Positions 6,806-13,562 of a stretch of 27,372 nucleotides of DNA are shown one piece after another. Origin of the DNA: JAGOPB01 sp964606295 (GTDB taxonomy: Bacteria; Patescibacteriota; Minisyncoccia; Phycocordibacterales; UBA9973); assembly GCA_964606295.1 (NCBI GenBank), contig CAZSFR010000009.1:1-27372 (forward strand), in the 5' to 3' direction. Made by a program: the position numbers and the translations under genes. Under the pieces are notes generated by a model. That model worked only from the letters and a program-made list of their open reading frames with translations, searched no databases and had not been told where the DNA came from. Positions within the stretch are counted from its first letter, which is position 1. Every line of letters begins with the position of its first letter.

Positions 6806-7429
6806 CTATTTTGTGAATTTACAAATCATATACCTGTTCGGCATTTGTGGGATACGAAGAGTAGAAAAGGTTAAGTTTGCTTTGGCAGCGAGTACTCTAA
6901 TATCGTTTTCAGTATAGTGTCCCACATAACCTCTAACACCAATAACTTTTTCTCCTATGTTCCAAAATTTTTTTTGAAGATCCGATTTAGCTATAACATC
7001 AACAATAAAAATTGTGCCTTTAGGACGTAATAACTTTTTTATATTTTGTAAAGTTTCTAACTTTTTTGGAAAATGATGGAAAGCCATCATAATTGTAACA
7101 ACGTCAAAAGAATTTTCTGAAAAAGATTCATCAACTCTATTTGATTCAAAAATATTTGCACGACCTGCAAGTTTTTGGCGTGCGTACTTTACCATTCCAC
7201 GGGCTACGTCGGTTCCATTTAAATTTAAATTTGGGGAAAGGGTAGATAAATAGAGTAAAAAATCTCCAGGTCCGCAGGCAATATCAAGAACATCTTCGGG
7301 ATTTTGCGCCAAGACTTGTTCTGCGACTTTTTCGTGCATTTTAAAAAATACCTTTCTTGCGAACCTTCGATATAGTTTTGCGAAAAAACCTTTTGACCAA
7401 AAAATTTTTGTCTTTTCTGTATTATCCAT
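6806..7429 (-). CDS. Class I SAM-dependent methyltransferase
   Basis: A 207-residue protein with the Rossmann methyltransferase motifs. Motif I is V-L-D-I-A-C-G-P-G-D-F (about 46-56). An acidic residue in N-G-T-D-V-A (about 72-77) binds the SAM ribose, F-D-V-V-T-I-M-M-A-F-H-H is the post-II region (about 108-119), and L-R-P-K-G-T-I-F-I-V-D-V follows. This is the Methyltransf_11/UbiE-like group; small molecules and lipids are typical substrates, but the target cannot be told. An N-terminal basic region (about 10-35) precedes the fold. It stands between RNase HI and comEC on the same strand with gaps of 55 and 137 bases. It is visibly more A/T-rich than comEC. A TGCATAAT element lies 14 bases upstream of the ATG. 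Confidence 0.85.
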   Translation of the reverse strand: MDNTEKTKIFWSKGFFAKLYRRFARKVFFKMHEKVAEQVLAQNPEDVLDIACGPGDFLLYLSTLSPNLNLNGTDVARGMVKYARQKLAGRANIFESNRVDESFSENSFDVVTIMMAFHHFPKKLETLQNIKKLLRPKGTIFIVDVIAKSDLQKKFWNIGEKVIGVRGYVGHYTENDIRVLAAKANLTFSTLRIPQMPNRYMICKFTK

Positions 7430-7484
7430 AAAGTTACTTACTTATTATGCAAATCAATGAATCTTAATATGCCGCCACAAATGT

Positions 7485-8201
7485 CTATTTATTTTTAAGT
7501 TGTAAAACTAGTTCCTCTTCCTGATCCTTCGTAAACACTTTTTTGTACTTAACGCCTTTCTTCCCTTTCACCCTCTTCTCGCATTCTGCCCATGTTTTGT
7601 CAGTATGAATCTTGCCGTCAACGAGACTCACGTACGAATACGCCTTTGCGCTCGAACTTTTTGATTTGGTTTTTGGTGCTGTCGGGACGAGTGAAAAAAT
7701 ATCTGCACCGATAAGTTTCTTGTAAGCGTCGAGTGATCCTGTAAAGAGGAGCACTCGTTCGTTGTCAGCAAATGCAGTTGCGATACCGTCAACTCTCTCA
7801 TTTGCGACAACACCCGCATGACCTTCGACTTTCACAATATCAACTCGGCGTGTCTGTTTGAGACGAAACATAAGCCCGAGGAGTTCGCGCCAGATATCCT
7901 GATTCAATACTTCGTCATTTGTTTTCGTCTTCCATCCATTTTTCTCCCACGCGTACATCCATCCGATGAGTCCGTTCAGCGCGTACGTAGAGTCGGTGTG
8001 TAATTCTATGTCGCCCTCCGCCTTACGCACTTCGACATACATGAGAACCTCTTTGATGGCAGTCAATTCCATCCTATTGTTGGTTGTTTTCTCCTCTCTC
8101 CCGCCTAGTTCCACCACTTTTTGGTCTATAATAAGGAGAGCCCCCCAGCCTCCCTTGCCAGGATTTCCCCTAGAGGATCCGTCAGTAAATATCGTTATCA
8201 T
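7485..8201 (-). CDS. rnhA: Ribonuclease HI with C-terminal viroplasmin-like domain
   Basis: A 238-residue protein that cleaves RNA in RNA-DNA hybrids (primer and R-loop removal). The RNase H fold occupies residues 1-150 with all four catalytic acids: Asp7 (F-T-D-G-S), Glu45 (N-R-M-E-L), Asp70 (H-T-D-S) and Asp138 (N-E-R-V-D-G), plus the flexible-loop His128. A Lys/Ser-rich linker (about 170-183) leads to a C-terminal module (about 184-232) reading Y-V-S-L-V-D-G-K-I-H-T-D-K-T-W-A-E-C, then V-K-G-K-K-G-V-K-Y-K. This matches the viroplasmin/hybrid-binding domain, which in eukaryotic RNase H1 sits at the N-terminus. The start at 8201 removes 11 residues of a longer reading and is supported by a leaderless promoter. 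Confidence 0.93.
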   Translation of the reverse strand: MITIFTDGSSRGNPGKGGWGALLIIDQKVVELGGREEKTTNNRMELTAIKEVLMYVEVRKAEGDIELHTDSTYALNGLIGWMYAWEKNGWKTKTNDEVLNQDIWRELLGLMFRLKQTRRVDIVKVEGHAGVVANERVDGIATAFADNERVLLFTGSLDAYKKLIGADIFSLVPTAPKTKSKSSSAKAYSYVSLVDGKIHTDKTWAECEKRVKGKKGVKYKKVFTKDQEEELVLQLKNK

Positions 8202-8207
8202 AAGGGT

Positions 8208-8216
8208 ATTGTAGCA
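8208..8216 (-). promoter_or_regulatory. Extended -10 promoter of rnhA
   Basis: Minus strand TGC followed by TACAAT (8208-8213) ends six bases before the ATG at 8201. TTGAAA lies 15 bases upstream as a possible, slightly short-spaced -35. This placement decides the start at 8201 over the upstream ATG at 8234, which would lie before the transcription start. Confidence 0.65.
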
Positions 8217-8254
8217 GATGTCACAAAATTTCAATGCTTGCGTTATATCCTTAG

Positions 8255-8283
8255 TTGGGAATGTCCCAATAACTTTTTATTAA
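8255..8283 (+). promoter_or_regulatory. Promoter with overlapping inverted repeat before the first secreted protein
   Basis: TTGGGA (8255-8260), 17 bases, TATTAA (8278-8283), then a 22-base leader to the ATG at 8306. The -35 forms the left half of the perfect inverted repeat TTGGGAATGTCCCAA (8255-8269), placed as an operator would be. The downstream part (AATAACTT, ATTAAAT) recurs before the paralogous gene at 8954. Confidence 0.45.
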
Positions 8284-8305
8284 ATAAGCAAAAACACATA
8301 TAAAT

Positions 8306-8722
8306 ATGAAAAAAGTACTAATCGGTTCTCTTGTAGCATTAAGCATAATTGTAAGCGGTGGATTTGTACATGCATCGACTGATGTAGGATCATTTAAGAC
8401 ACGCCTCAATGACGGCGAAGCACGCACATCTTCAATTATGACAAAACTTGACTCAGCTATCGCCAAAGCTGACGCAAGAGGATACGACACTTCAAGCGTC
8501 GAATCTCTCATGAACGACGCTGACTCATCATTTGCGACATTTCAATCAAGTATTGATACGCTCCAAGCATCACTTGAAAATGTTACTGACGCAAGCGGTT
8601 TGACTGCGGAAATCAAGGCAGAGCGCGATGCAACAAAAACCGCTTTCCTTGAATGGAAAACAGACGCAAAGGCAGTAATGACTGCTCTCAAGGCTCTCCA
8701 TACTGGAGGCGCAGCTATCTAA
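8306..8722 (+). CDS. Secreted helical protein, paralogue 1
   Basis: A 138-residue protein with a clear Sec signal peptide: M-K-K, hydrophobic core 4-17, and a likely cleavage after H-A at about 22-24. The mature part is almost entirely helical and lacks cysteine, with a heptad-like pattern (about 30-130). The segment E-W-K-T-D-A near residue 116 matches Y-D-W-K-D-I in the neighbour at 8954. The two proteins have the same length and similar spacing throughout, so they look like a tandem duplication. Its own promoter precedes it and a terminator follows. No enzymatic motif is visible; a periplasmic or surface structural or binding role is possible. Function unknown. Confidence 0.85.
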   Translation: MKKVLIGSLVALSIIVSGGFVHASTDVGSFKTRLNDGEARTSSIMTKLDSAIAKADARGYDTSSVESLMNDADSSFATFQSSIDTLQASLENVTDASGLTAEIKAERDATKTAFLEWKTDAKAVMTALKALHTGGAAI

Positions 8723-8738
8723 AGAATTTCGATTTTAA

Positions 8739-8769
8739 AAAATCCCCCACGAAGGGGGATTTTGTTTTT
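8739..8769 (+). terminator. Terminator after secreted paralogue 1
   Basis: A 10-bp stem (8739-8748 with 8754-8763) has five G-C pairs, a five-base loop and a following TTTTGTTTTT. It separates the two paralogues into distinct transcripts. The remaining gap to 8953 holds no supported gene. Confidence 0.85.
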
Positions 8770-8953
8770 CTTACCCATCGACAGCTGTTGTCACAAACGG
8801 CGTTGTTTGTCGTTATATTTACTGAGAGCGCAAGCTTTCTACTTATTTCCCATCGAAGCAACGGTATGAAAAAGGACGTACAATACACAAAAAGTCATAT
8901 CAAAAGCGGAGTATTGGAAATAATAACTTATTAAATTATCAAAATAAAATATT

Positions 8954-9370
8954 ATGAAAAAATTTATTATCGGTAGCGCACTTATGCTTTCTCTATTTGT
9001 AGCAGGTGCCGCCAATGCAAGCGCTTATACAATGAGCGATGCAAAAGCAAAAATAAATGGAGCTCAAGACAAAGCAGAAATAGTGTGGGAAAAAATGAAT
9101 GACGTTATGGCTCGTGCGGAAAATGCAGGAAAAGACATTTCAGTTGCTCAGGCTCTCCATAATGAAGCTGAAGCAAAGTACGCTGTCCTCAATACAGAAA
9201 TAAATGAGCTCGTCGCTCTCATTGATGCGGATACTTCTGTAGTAGAATTGAAGGCTCAGTTGGAAAACGTAAGAATTGCGTTCTACGACTGGAAAGATAT
9301 CATGATTGAAATCAAAGACAAGCTCGTTGCTGTATACGAAACTCATCCAGCTATAGCTGACGACGAATAG
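8954..9370 (+). CDS. Secreted helical protein, paralogue 2
   Basis: A 138-residue protein with a signal peptide (M-K-K, hydrophobic 4-18, likely cleavage near A-N-A-S, residues 20-23). The mature part is acidic, helical and cysteine-free. Shared features with the protein at 8306 include the A-R-A-E-N-A-G-K-D/A-K-A-D-A-R-G-Y-D region near residues 50-60 and the D-W-K motif near 113-115. The 30-odd bases upstream also resemble those before paralogue 1 (AATAACTT, ATTAAAT, CAAAA), so the duplication seems to have included the leader. The next gene starts 78 bases downstream without a terminator between, so the two may be co-transcribed. Function unknown. Confidence 0.85.
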   Translation: MKKFIIGSALMLSLFVAGAANASAYTMSDAKAKINGAQDKAEIVWEKMNDVMARAENAGKDISVAQALHNEAEAKYAVLNTEINELVALIDADTSVVELKAQLENVRIAFYDWKDIMIEIKDKLVAVYETHPAIADDE

Positions 9371-9448
9371 TTGATATACTAAATATCGTACACACGTACG
9401 CGCACTGAATTAAAAGACCGGTGCGCAATTGTGTCGACAACACATATT

Positions 9449-9748
9449 ATGCAAAACACAAAAAATGGAAGTGCGATGATATTGATTGTTGCACTCGTAC
9501 TAGTCGTCGTTTTGGCAGGGATTCTCATTTCCCAAAAGAAATCCAATGCTAACAACGAAATATCATCTCATCGACAAGAAAGTACTACTAACTCGCAGGG
9601 TGCGAGCGCGTATACAGCATCAAAGGATTCTACCAGCGTCAAAAGCACTACTACGTCTTCGACAGTTCCGTCGACAGACCAAGAAGCTCTTGATGAACTT
9701 GACGGGCTCTTGAGTGAGCTTGATGATATTGATTTTGACAGTCTCTAA
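9449..9748 (+). CDS. Small membrane-anchored Ser/Thr-rich acidic protein
   Basis: A 99-residue protein. The N-terminus is M-Q-N-T-K-N-G-S-A-M-I, followed by a strong membrane helix (about 10-28). Then comes a long Ser/Thr/Gln-rich stretch (about 34-78) and an acidic C-terminus of Leu-Asp-Asp-type repeats ending in D-F-D-S-L. The ATG at 9449 is preferred to a GTG at 9431. The layout is an anchored disordered stalk with an acidic tip, probably facing outward. The hydrophobic segment resembles the N-termini of pilin-like CPR proteins but lacks the pilin Glu. Function unknown. Confidence 0.72.
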   Translation: MQNTKNGSAMILIVALVLVVVLAGILISQKKSNANNEISSHRQESTTNSQGASAYTASKDSTSVKSTTTSSTVPSTDQEALDELDGLLSELDDIDFDSL

Positions 9749-9751
9749 AAC

Positions 9752-9794
9752 AAAAAAAACACCCCGTTGCGCCTGACGCGACGGGGTGTTTTTT
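9752..9794. terminator. Bidirectional terminator between the small membrane protein and recJ
   Basis: A long stem with a GC-rich core (ACCCCGT with ACGGGGT, then GCG/CGC) pairs 9752-9771 with 9777-9794, allowing a wobble and a small imbalance at the base. A run and T run flank it. It fills the 47-base gap between converging stops at 9748 and 9796. Confidence 0.9.
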
Positions 9795-9795
9795 G

Positions 9796-11451
9796 TTAAG
9801 AGGTAGTTATATCTATTATCCGCATGCGAAGTTCTGGCCGATTGAGAAAATAGGATTTCTCAAGTGTGCCGACAAGTGAGACTTTGTCGCCAGCAGAGAG
9901 TTTGACACCAAACCCTTCTTCGCTCGCGAAGAAGGCTATTCCCTTTTTCTTTCTACCACCATCTTCGACAATGATTTCTAAATGATTCTTTTCTTTACCA
10001 AATTGTCGTGCACTCAGGAGCGTCACGGCATTGATTGCAAAAATCGGCTTTGGATTCTCACAGCCAAATGGCGCAAGTTTTTCCAAAATTGTATTTGTTT
10101 CTTCTGAAATCTGCGATAGTGCAATAAAGGCGTCATGGCCTGTGACTTTATCATTCACACGCTTATATGTCTGATATGCTTCTGACAACTTCTCCTCAAG
10201 CAAATGAATATTGTCATCTGTTGTTGAAAATCCTCCCGCAAGCTCATGCCCTCCTACATCAACGAAAGACTCCGGAAGCGCTCGCATGAGCTCGACAATG
10301 TTTACGGAACCGTCAGAACGACACGAGCCTTTCAGTAGAACCCTGCCGTTTGCACCCTCTCTCCCCCACACAAATGCAGGTCTTTTGTATTCCTCGACAA
10401 GCTTGCCCGCAACGAGTCCTAGGACACCAACTCTCCAATCAGGATCTCCTATTACAATGACATCTCTAAGTTCACGTTCTTCCAATCTTGCATAAGCTGT
10501 CTTCATTATCTGCGCAACCAGCGCCTTGCGGTCTTTGTTTATTTTCTCAAGGTGATTTACAAGGACACCGGCTTCCGTTTCGTCTGTGGTCGAAAGGAGT
10601 TCAAATGCACGCATTGGAGAGTCCATGCGCGATGCAGCATTGATGCGGGGGGTGATCATGAATGCGACATCGTCTTCGGTGAGATGCGATTGGTTGATGG
10701 CGAGCTTGCGAAGCATCATCTGGATGCCCGGTCGTGGAGATTTGCGAAGCACACGTAATCCATAGCTTGCGATCACGCGGTTTTCATTCCGCAACGGCAC
10801 CATATCTGAGAGAGTAGCAAGTCCTGCCATATCTAGAAGCCACTTCTCCCAGCCTTTCTTTACATTGAAAAAATCTCCGTACTTCCCGAGAAATCCTTGT
10901 GCAAGTTTGAACATTACACCTGCCCCACAAAGCATCGGGTCCGGATACTGACTTCCCGGAACTTTGGGATTCACTATCGCGAAAGCGCGCGGGAGGATCG
11001 GTGGAGGCAAATGGTGATCGGTGATGATGACATCTATCCCGTTGGCCTGTGCATACTCAACATCTTCCACATCAGAGCTTCCGAGATCTATCGTGATCAA
11101 AAGCGAGACTTTTTTCTCGACAAATGAAACGATGGCGTCATGATTGAGACCATACCCTTCGTCATGCCTGTCAGGAATATATACTTCGAAATTTTCGTAG
11201 CCGATTTTTCTCAAAAGGTCATGAATAATCACGGCTCCGGGAATTCCGTCACAGTCATAGTCAGAATAAATGACAATTTTTTCTCCAGCCTGTGTTGCCT
11301 CAAACAGGCGGACGACCGCCTTCTCCATATCCGGCATAAGAAGCGGGTCGTGAAGGTGTTCGTCGTAGGAAGGATTGAGGAATTTCTCTCGTTCAAGTGG
11401 GTCCGTTAGTCCTCGCAGGTGCAGTAATTGTTCGATGAAGTCGCTTGGCAT
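9796..11451 (-). CDS. recJ: Single-stranded-DNA-specific exonuclease RecJ
   Basis: A 551-residue 5'-to-3' ssDNA exonuclease of the DHH superfamily, used in recombination and mismatch or base-excision repair. Motif I is Y-S-D-Y-D-C-D-G (62-69). Further N-terminal motifs are I-T-I-D-L-G and I-I-T-D-H-H-L-P-P-P, which contains the DHH signature. The DHHA1 domain carries G-S-C-R-S-D-G-S-V-N and D-V-G-G-H-E-L-A-G-G-F. A C-terminal OB-type domain follows (about 455-550). Length is close to the E. coli enzyme. It starts 6-7 bases downstream of an extended -10, so the N-terminus is likely right. It is a single-gene unit, divergent from the small gene at 11525. Confidence 0.95.
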   Translation of the reverse strand: MPSDFIEQLLHLRGLTDPLEREKFLNPSYDEHLHDPLLMPDMEKAVVRLFEATQAGEKIVIYSDYDCDGIPGAVIIHDLLRKIGYENFEVYIPDRHDEGYGLNHDAIVSFVEKKVSLLITIDLGSSDVEDVEYAQANGIDVIITDHHLPPPILPRAFAIVNPKVPGSQYPDPMLCGAGVMFKLAQGFLGKYGDFFNVKKGWEKWLLDMAGLATLSDMVPLRNENRVIASYGLRVLRKSPRPGIQMMLRKLAINQSHLTEDDVAFMITPRINAASRMDSPMRAFELLSTTDETEAGVLVNHLEKINKDRKALVAQIMKTAYARLEERELRDVIVIGDPDWRVGVLGLVAGKLVEEYKRPAFVWGREGANGRVLLKGSCRSDGSVNIVELMRALPESFVDVGGHELAGGFSTTDDNIHLLEEKLSEAYQTYKRVNDKVTGHDAFIALSQISEETNTILEKLAPFGCENPKPIFAINAVTLLSARQFGKEKNHLEIIVEDGGRKKKGIAFFASEEGFGVKLSAGDKVSLVGTLEKSYFLNRPELRMRIIDITTS

Positions 11452-11458
11452 GGAGGCT

Positions 11459-11467
11459 ATTGTAACA
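11459..11467 (-). promoter_or_regulatory. Extended -10 promoter of recJ
   Basis: Minus strand TGT followed by TACAAT (11459-11464) ends seven bases before the ATG at 11451. A -35 is not obvious. Predicted to be leaderless. Confidence 0.6.
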
Positions 11468-11524
11468 TACGCACTTCTTGCATGTTTTTTGATTTATGCT
11501 AAAAATAACTCAAATTGTATTTTA

Positions 11525-11770
11525 ATGAAAAAACTTAAAACTCCAAAAGATTTTGATGCAAACAAAGTCAAATCCTTATACATAATATGTTTTTCAGTTT
11601 TTGAAGGATATTGGAACAATAATCCTTTACCGAACATAAAAACATTGAACAATAAAAAAAGAAAATCCCAACTAAAAAAAATGTTTGCAAAAATTGAAAG
11701 CAATGATGAGTTGCACAAAAAATTTTGTATTTTTTGTGACACTGCAAATATACCAATCCCGTTTGAATAG
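11525..11770 (+). CDS. Small Lys-rich hypothetical protein
   Basis: An 81-residue basic protein (M-K-K-L-K-T-P-K-D-F) with no signal peptide or membrane segment, and a C-I-F-C pair near residues 68-71. It is A/T-rich compared with neighbouring recJ. The frame is open further upstream, into the recJ start, but the ATG at 11525 lies in the divergent gap and gives a credible soluble protein. It is followed four bases later by a perfect terminator hairpin, which supports a real transcription unit. No family recognised; the low GC content could reflect recent acquisition. Confidence 0.6.
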   Translation: MKKLKTPKDFDANKVKSLYIICFSVFEGYWNNNPLPNIKTLNNKKRKSQLKKMFAKIESNDELHKKFCIFCDTANIPIPFE

Positions 11771-11773
11771 TAC

Positions 11774-11798
11774 AGACCTGCTCCCCGCAGGTCTTTTT
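11774..11798 (+). terminator. Terminator after the small gene at 11525
   Basis: A perfect 8-bp GC-rich stem (AGACCTGC 11774-11781, GCAGGTCT 11787-11794) with a TCCCC loop and a five-T tail. Confidence 0.9.
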
Positions 11799-11836
11799 AT
11801 TTGCTCATGGTTTATGCTGGTAATAATCTACTTTTT

Positions 11837-11845
11837 TGTTATGAT
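11837..11845 (+). promoter_or_regulatory. Extended -10 promoter, leaderless geometry
   Basis: TGT followed by TATGAT (11840-11845) ends six bases before the ATG at 11852. This favours 11852 over the in-frame ATG at 11801, which lies inside the preceding terminator/promoter gap. Confidence 0.6.
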
Positions 11846-11851
11846 ACTCTC

Positions 11852-12202
11852 ATGGATAGAAAGCAATTCACAAACAAACAATTGAAAAATAAAGTTGAAA
11901 AAATAGCATCAAAAAATGATGCGGAGAAGAATCTCGAGCCTGAAATAGTTAGAAAAATATACAAGGCGCTTATAGACAATTTCGTCGATGGAACAAAATT
12001 TGAGGGTATATATGTATCAAGTCATGCACCGGTCTCGGTAAAGGAAGTTAACGTAAAAAAGTTTATTGCTCATGTTCAATCACTTGCTCCAGAAAAAAGA
12101 AAAGATTTTCTCGGACATCTATTTCCAAATGAACCAGATGTCACTGACTATATAGATACACGCGATATATCATCGTGGGATTGGGAAGATAGTGCCCACT
12201 AA
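11852..12202 (+). CDS. Hypothetical soluble protein upstream of the HIT gene
   Basis: A 116-residue protein with no membrane segment. The N-terminal third is Lys/Asn/Glu-rich (K-Q-F-T-N-K-Q-L-K-N-K). The middle has an amphipathic helix (E-I-V-R-K-I-Y-K-A-L-I-D-N-F) and a short beta-like stretch (F-E-G-I-Y-V-S-S-H-A-P-V-S-V). The C-terminus is acidic with two Trp (S-W-D-W-E-D). The HIT gene starts 14 bases after its stop with no terminator between, so they form a two-gene unit. Family not recognised, and the pairing alone does not reveal a function. Confidence 0.75.
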   Translation: MDRKQFTNKQLKNKVEKIASKNDAEKNLEPEIVRKIYKALIDNFVDGTKFEGIYVSSHAPVSVKEVNVKKFIAHVQSLAPEKRKDFLGHLFPNEPDVTDYIDTRDISSWDWEDSAH

Positions 12203-12216
12203 ATTAATTTAAAAGT

Positions 12217-12615
12217 ATGTCAGATAAAACAATTTTCCAAAAAATAATAGAACGCGATATTCCTGCAACAATAATCTTTGAAGATGATCAATCTCTTGCA
12301 TTTCTTGATATCCGTCCAATAACGAAAGGACATGTGCTTCTCATCACGAAAGAGCCATATCGATGGATGACAGATGTACCCTTCGAAGAACTCGGAACAA
12401 TATTCCAAAAAGCTCAACAAATAATGCGCGCTCAGCTTCAAGGCCTCGAATGTGACCTTGTCCAAGTTGATATTGTCGGAGAGGAAGTGCCACATTTTCA
12501 TATCAAACTCATTCCACGAATGAAGAATGATACATTCGAAAGCCTCGCATCAGGAGAAGCTTATGCTGACGGCGAGGCGCAAATGTACGCAGAGAAAATA
12601 AAATCTGTCCTCTAA
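12217..12615 (+). CDS. HIT-family nucleotide-binding protein with altered triad
   Basis: A 132-residue protein of the histidine-triad superfamily (nucleotidyl hydrolases or transferases such as Hint). The fold is recognisable: I-F-Q-K-I-I-E-R-D-I-P-A near residues 6-17, then F-L-D-I-R-P-I-T-K-G-H-V-L-L-I (His39 expected in the active site), and the C-terminal strand V-P-H-F-H-I-K-L-I-P. His93 and the nucleophile-position His95 are kept, but the third triad position is Lys97. The N-terminal CxxC zinc pair common in bacterial Hint proteins (C-I-F-C) is replaced by T-I-F-Q. Activity may be retained with altered chemistry; related GalT-type proteins also vary at the third position. Its stop overlaps the converging trmB-like stop by three bases. 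Confidence 0.88.
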   Translation: MSDKTIFQKIIERDIPATIIFEDDQSLAFLDIRPITKGHVLLITKEPYRWMTDVPFEELGTIFQKAQQIMRAQLQGLECDLVQVDIVGEEVPHFHIKLIPRMKNDTFESLASGEAYADGEAQMYAEKIKSVL

Positions 12616-13364
12616 CTTTCAGATTCTTTCCACACTCGCTCGAAGAATCCGCGTTGGGTCTTGGCGAGCTCACGACTCTCCGTGATAACGACGAAGACTT
12701 CTTTGCCGAGTGAGAACGACATAATCTTGTCCCCGACAATGAGCTGATCGGTCGTACCAAATCCTTCACCTATTCCTGAATAACGAACATAGTGATTTTT
12801 TGACGCTCTCTTCTTCATATCTTCCACCCACAGTTTGCTTTTCTCGCCACCGAAAATGAGCTCGCGGATATGTGGGTCGCGGATTTTTCGAAGCAGGTGG
12901 TTGTACTCGCGAAGCAATTCCGGAAAGTGATCGATCATAAAGGTGATGTTCCCAAACCACAACCCTTCTTCTTTGTTATTAAGATGTGAGTACGCTTCGA
13001 GATACGCAGTTTTGACTCCTTCGGCTCCCTCGAGCATCCTAACAACAGGCTTTTCTTTATTTTCTTTATACAAAGCGAGTAGGTATGGTAGTGCGTCCTC
13101 GATCTGCTTTGCGCGAAAGTCAGCGAGTTCTTTCAAACGCTTGGGATGCACGGCACTCCAGAGCTTTTTCTTGCCTCGCACGATGCGAGCCACAAGTCCG
13201 AGCATTTCGAGCCTGTCGAGAGACAGATATACCGTCGGACGCTTCTGCTTGGCTGCCTTGGTGATCTCGGTGATAGTCCCTTCACCCACTTCGAGTGCTG
13301 CCAGGTATACTGCAACTTCTTTTTCGGTAAGTCCGAGCTGTTTGATTTTGCCTGTTATCTCCAT
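12612..13364 (-). CDS. TrmB-family transcriptional regulator
   Basis: A 250-residue protein. An N-terminal winged helix-turn-helix of TrmB type (about 1-75) reads I-K-Q-L-G-L-T-E-K-E-V-A-V-Y-L-A-A-L, then K-R-P-T-V-Y-L-S-L-D-R-L. A helical segment (about 80-115) leads to a C-terminal ligand- or phospholipase D-like domain (about 110-250). TrmB proteins in archaea respond to sugars; in CPR many copies exist without known ligands. The start at 13364 rather than 13382 is set by a strong promoter whose -10 lies six bases upstream. It is a single-gene unit with no visible terminator before the converging HIT gene. Confidence 0.87.
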   Translation of the reverse strand: MEITGKIKQLGLTEKEVAVYLAALEVGEGTITEITKAAKQKRPTVYLSLDRLEMLGLVARIVRGKKKLWSAVHPKRLKELADFRAKQIEDALPYLLALYKENKEKPVVRMLEGAEGVKTAYLEAYSHLNNKEEGLWFGNITFMIDHFPELLREYNHLLRKIRDPHIRELIFGGEKSKLWVEDMKKRASKNHYVRYSGIGEGFGTTDQLIVGDKIMSFSLGKEVFVVITESRELAKTQRGFFERVWKESES

Positions 13365-13370
13365 ACTCAA

Positions 13371-13399
13371 AGCATATATCAAAGGCTCTATAACGTCAA
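13371..13399 (-). promoter_or_regulatory. Leaderless promoter of the trmB-like gene
   Basis: Minus strand: TTGACG (13394-13399), 17-base spacer, TATGCT (13371-13376), six bases, ATG at 13364. Both hexamers and the spacing are close to the sigma70 ideal. The upstream in-frame start at 13382 falls inside the spacer and so cannot be on this transcript. Confidence 0.7.
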
Positions 13400-13478
13400 G
13401 ATTTCTGACGAAACTTATGGTATTTCCCTAAAATCCTTTTATTTTATACTCCATTTGCAATTATAAAGATGGTGTTCT

Positions 13479-13507
13479 TTGACGTTTTGTAGATATCGTT
13501 GTATAGT
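13479..13507 (+). promoter_or_regulatory. Strong sigma70-type promoter with no start codon at its end
   Basis: TTGACG (13479-13484), exactly 17 bases, TATAGT (13502-13507). Elsewhere in this window such a promoter is followed 6-8 bases later by an ATG; here it is followed by the base of a hairpin instead. Confidence 0.6.
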
Positions 13508-13513
13508 TTAAGC

Positions 13514-13562
13514 GAAATAGTCTCTTTCAGCTCATCTTCTATTTTTGATGAGCTCACTATTT
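13514..13562 (+). ncRNA. Candidate structured small RNA or leader hairpin
   Basis: The predicted transcription start (about 13514) coincides with the foot of a two-part hairpin. The outer stem AAATAGT/ACTATTT is 13515-13521 with 13556-13562, the inner stem AGCTCATC/GATGAGCT is 13529-13536 with 13547-13554, and the loop is U-rich with 10 bases. The 3' end is not defined because no terminator follows. It may be the 5' part of a longer leader of the Cys-rich gene or a separate small RNA. It matches no RNA family I can name. Confidence 0.35.

Noticed and set aside
8866..8934. A 22-codon frame between the two secreted paralogues
   Set aside because: It ends inside the leader shared with the first paralogue and has no promoter geometry or conserved sequence; probably chance.
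9400..9426. GCGCAC/GTGCGC inverted repeat as a terminator
   Set aside because: The stem has only 6 bp, the loop has 15 bases, and no T run follows, so I do not call termination here.
12943..13431. A 162-codon plus-strand open frame
   Set aside because: It is antisense to the trmB-like gene, whose HTH motif and promoter are convincing.
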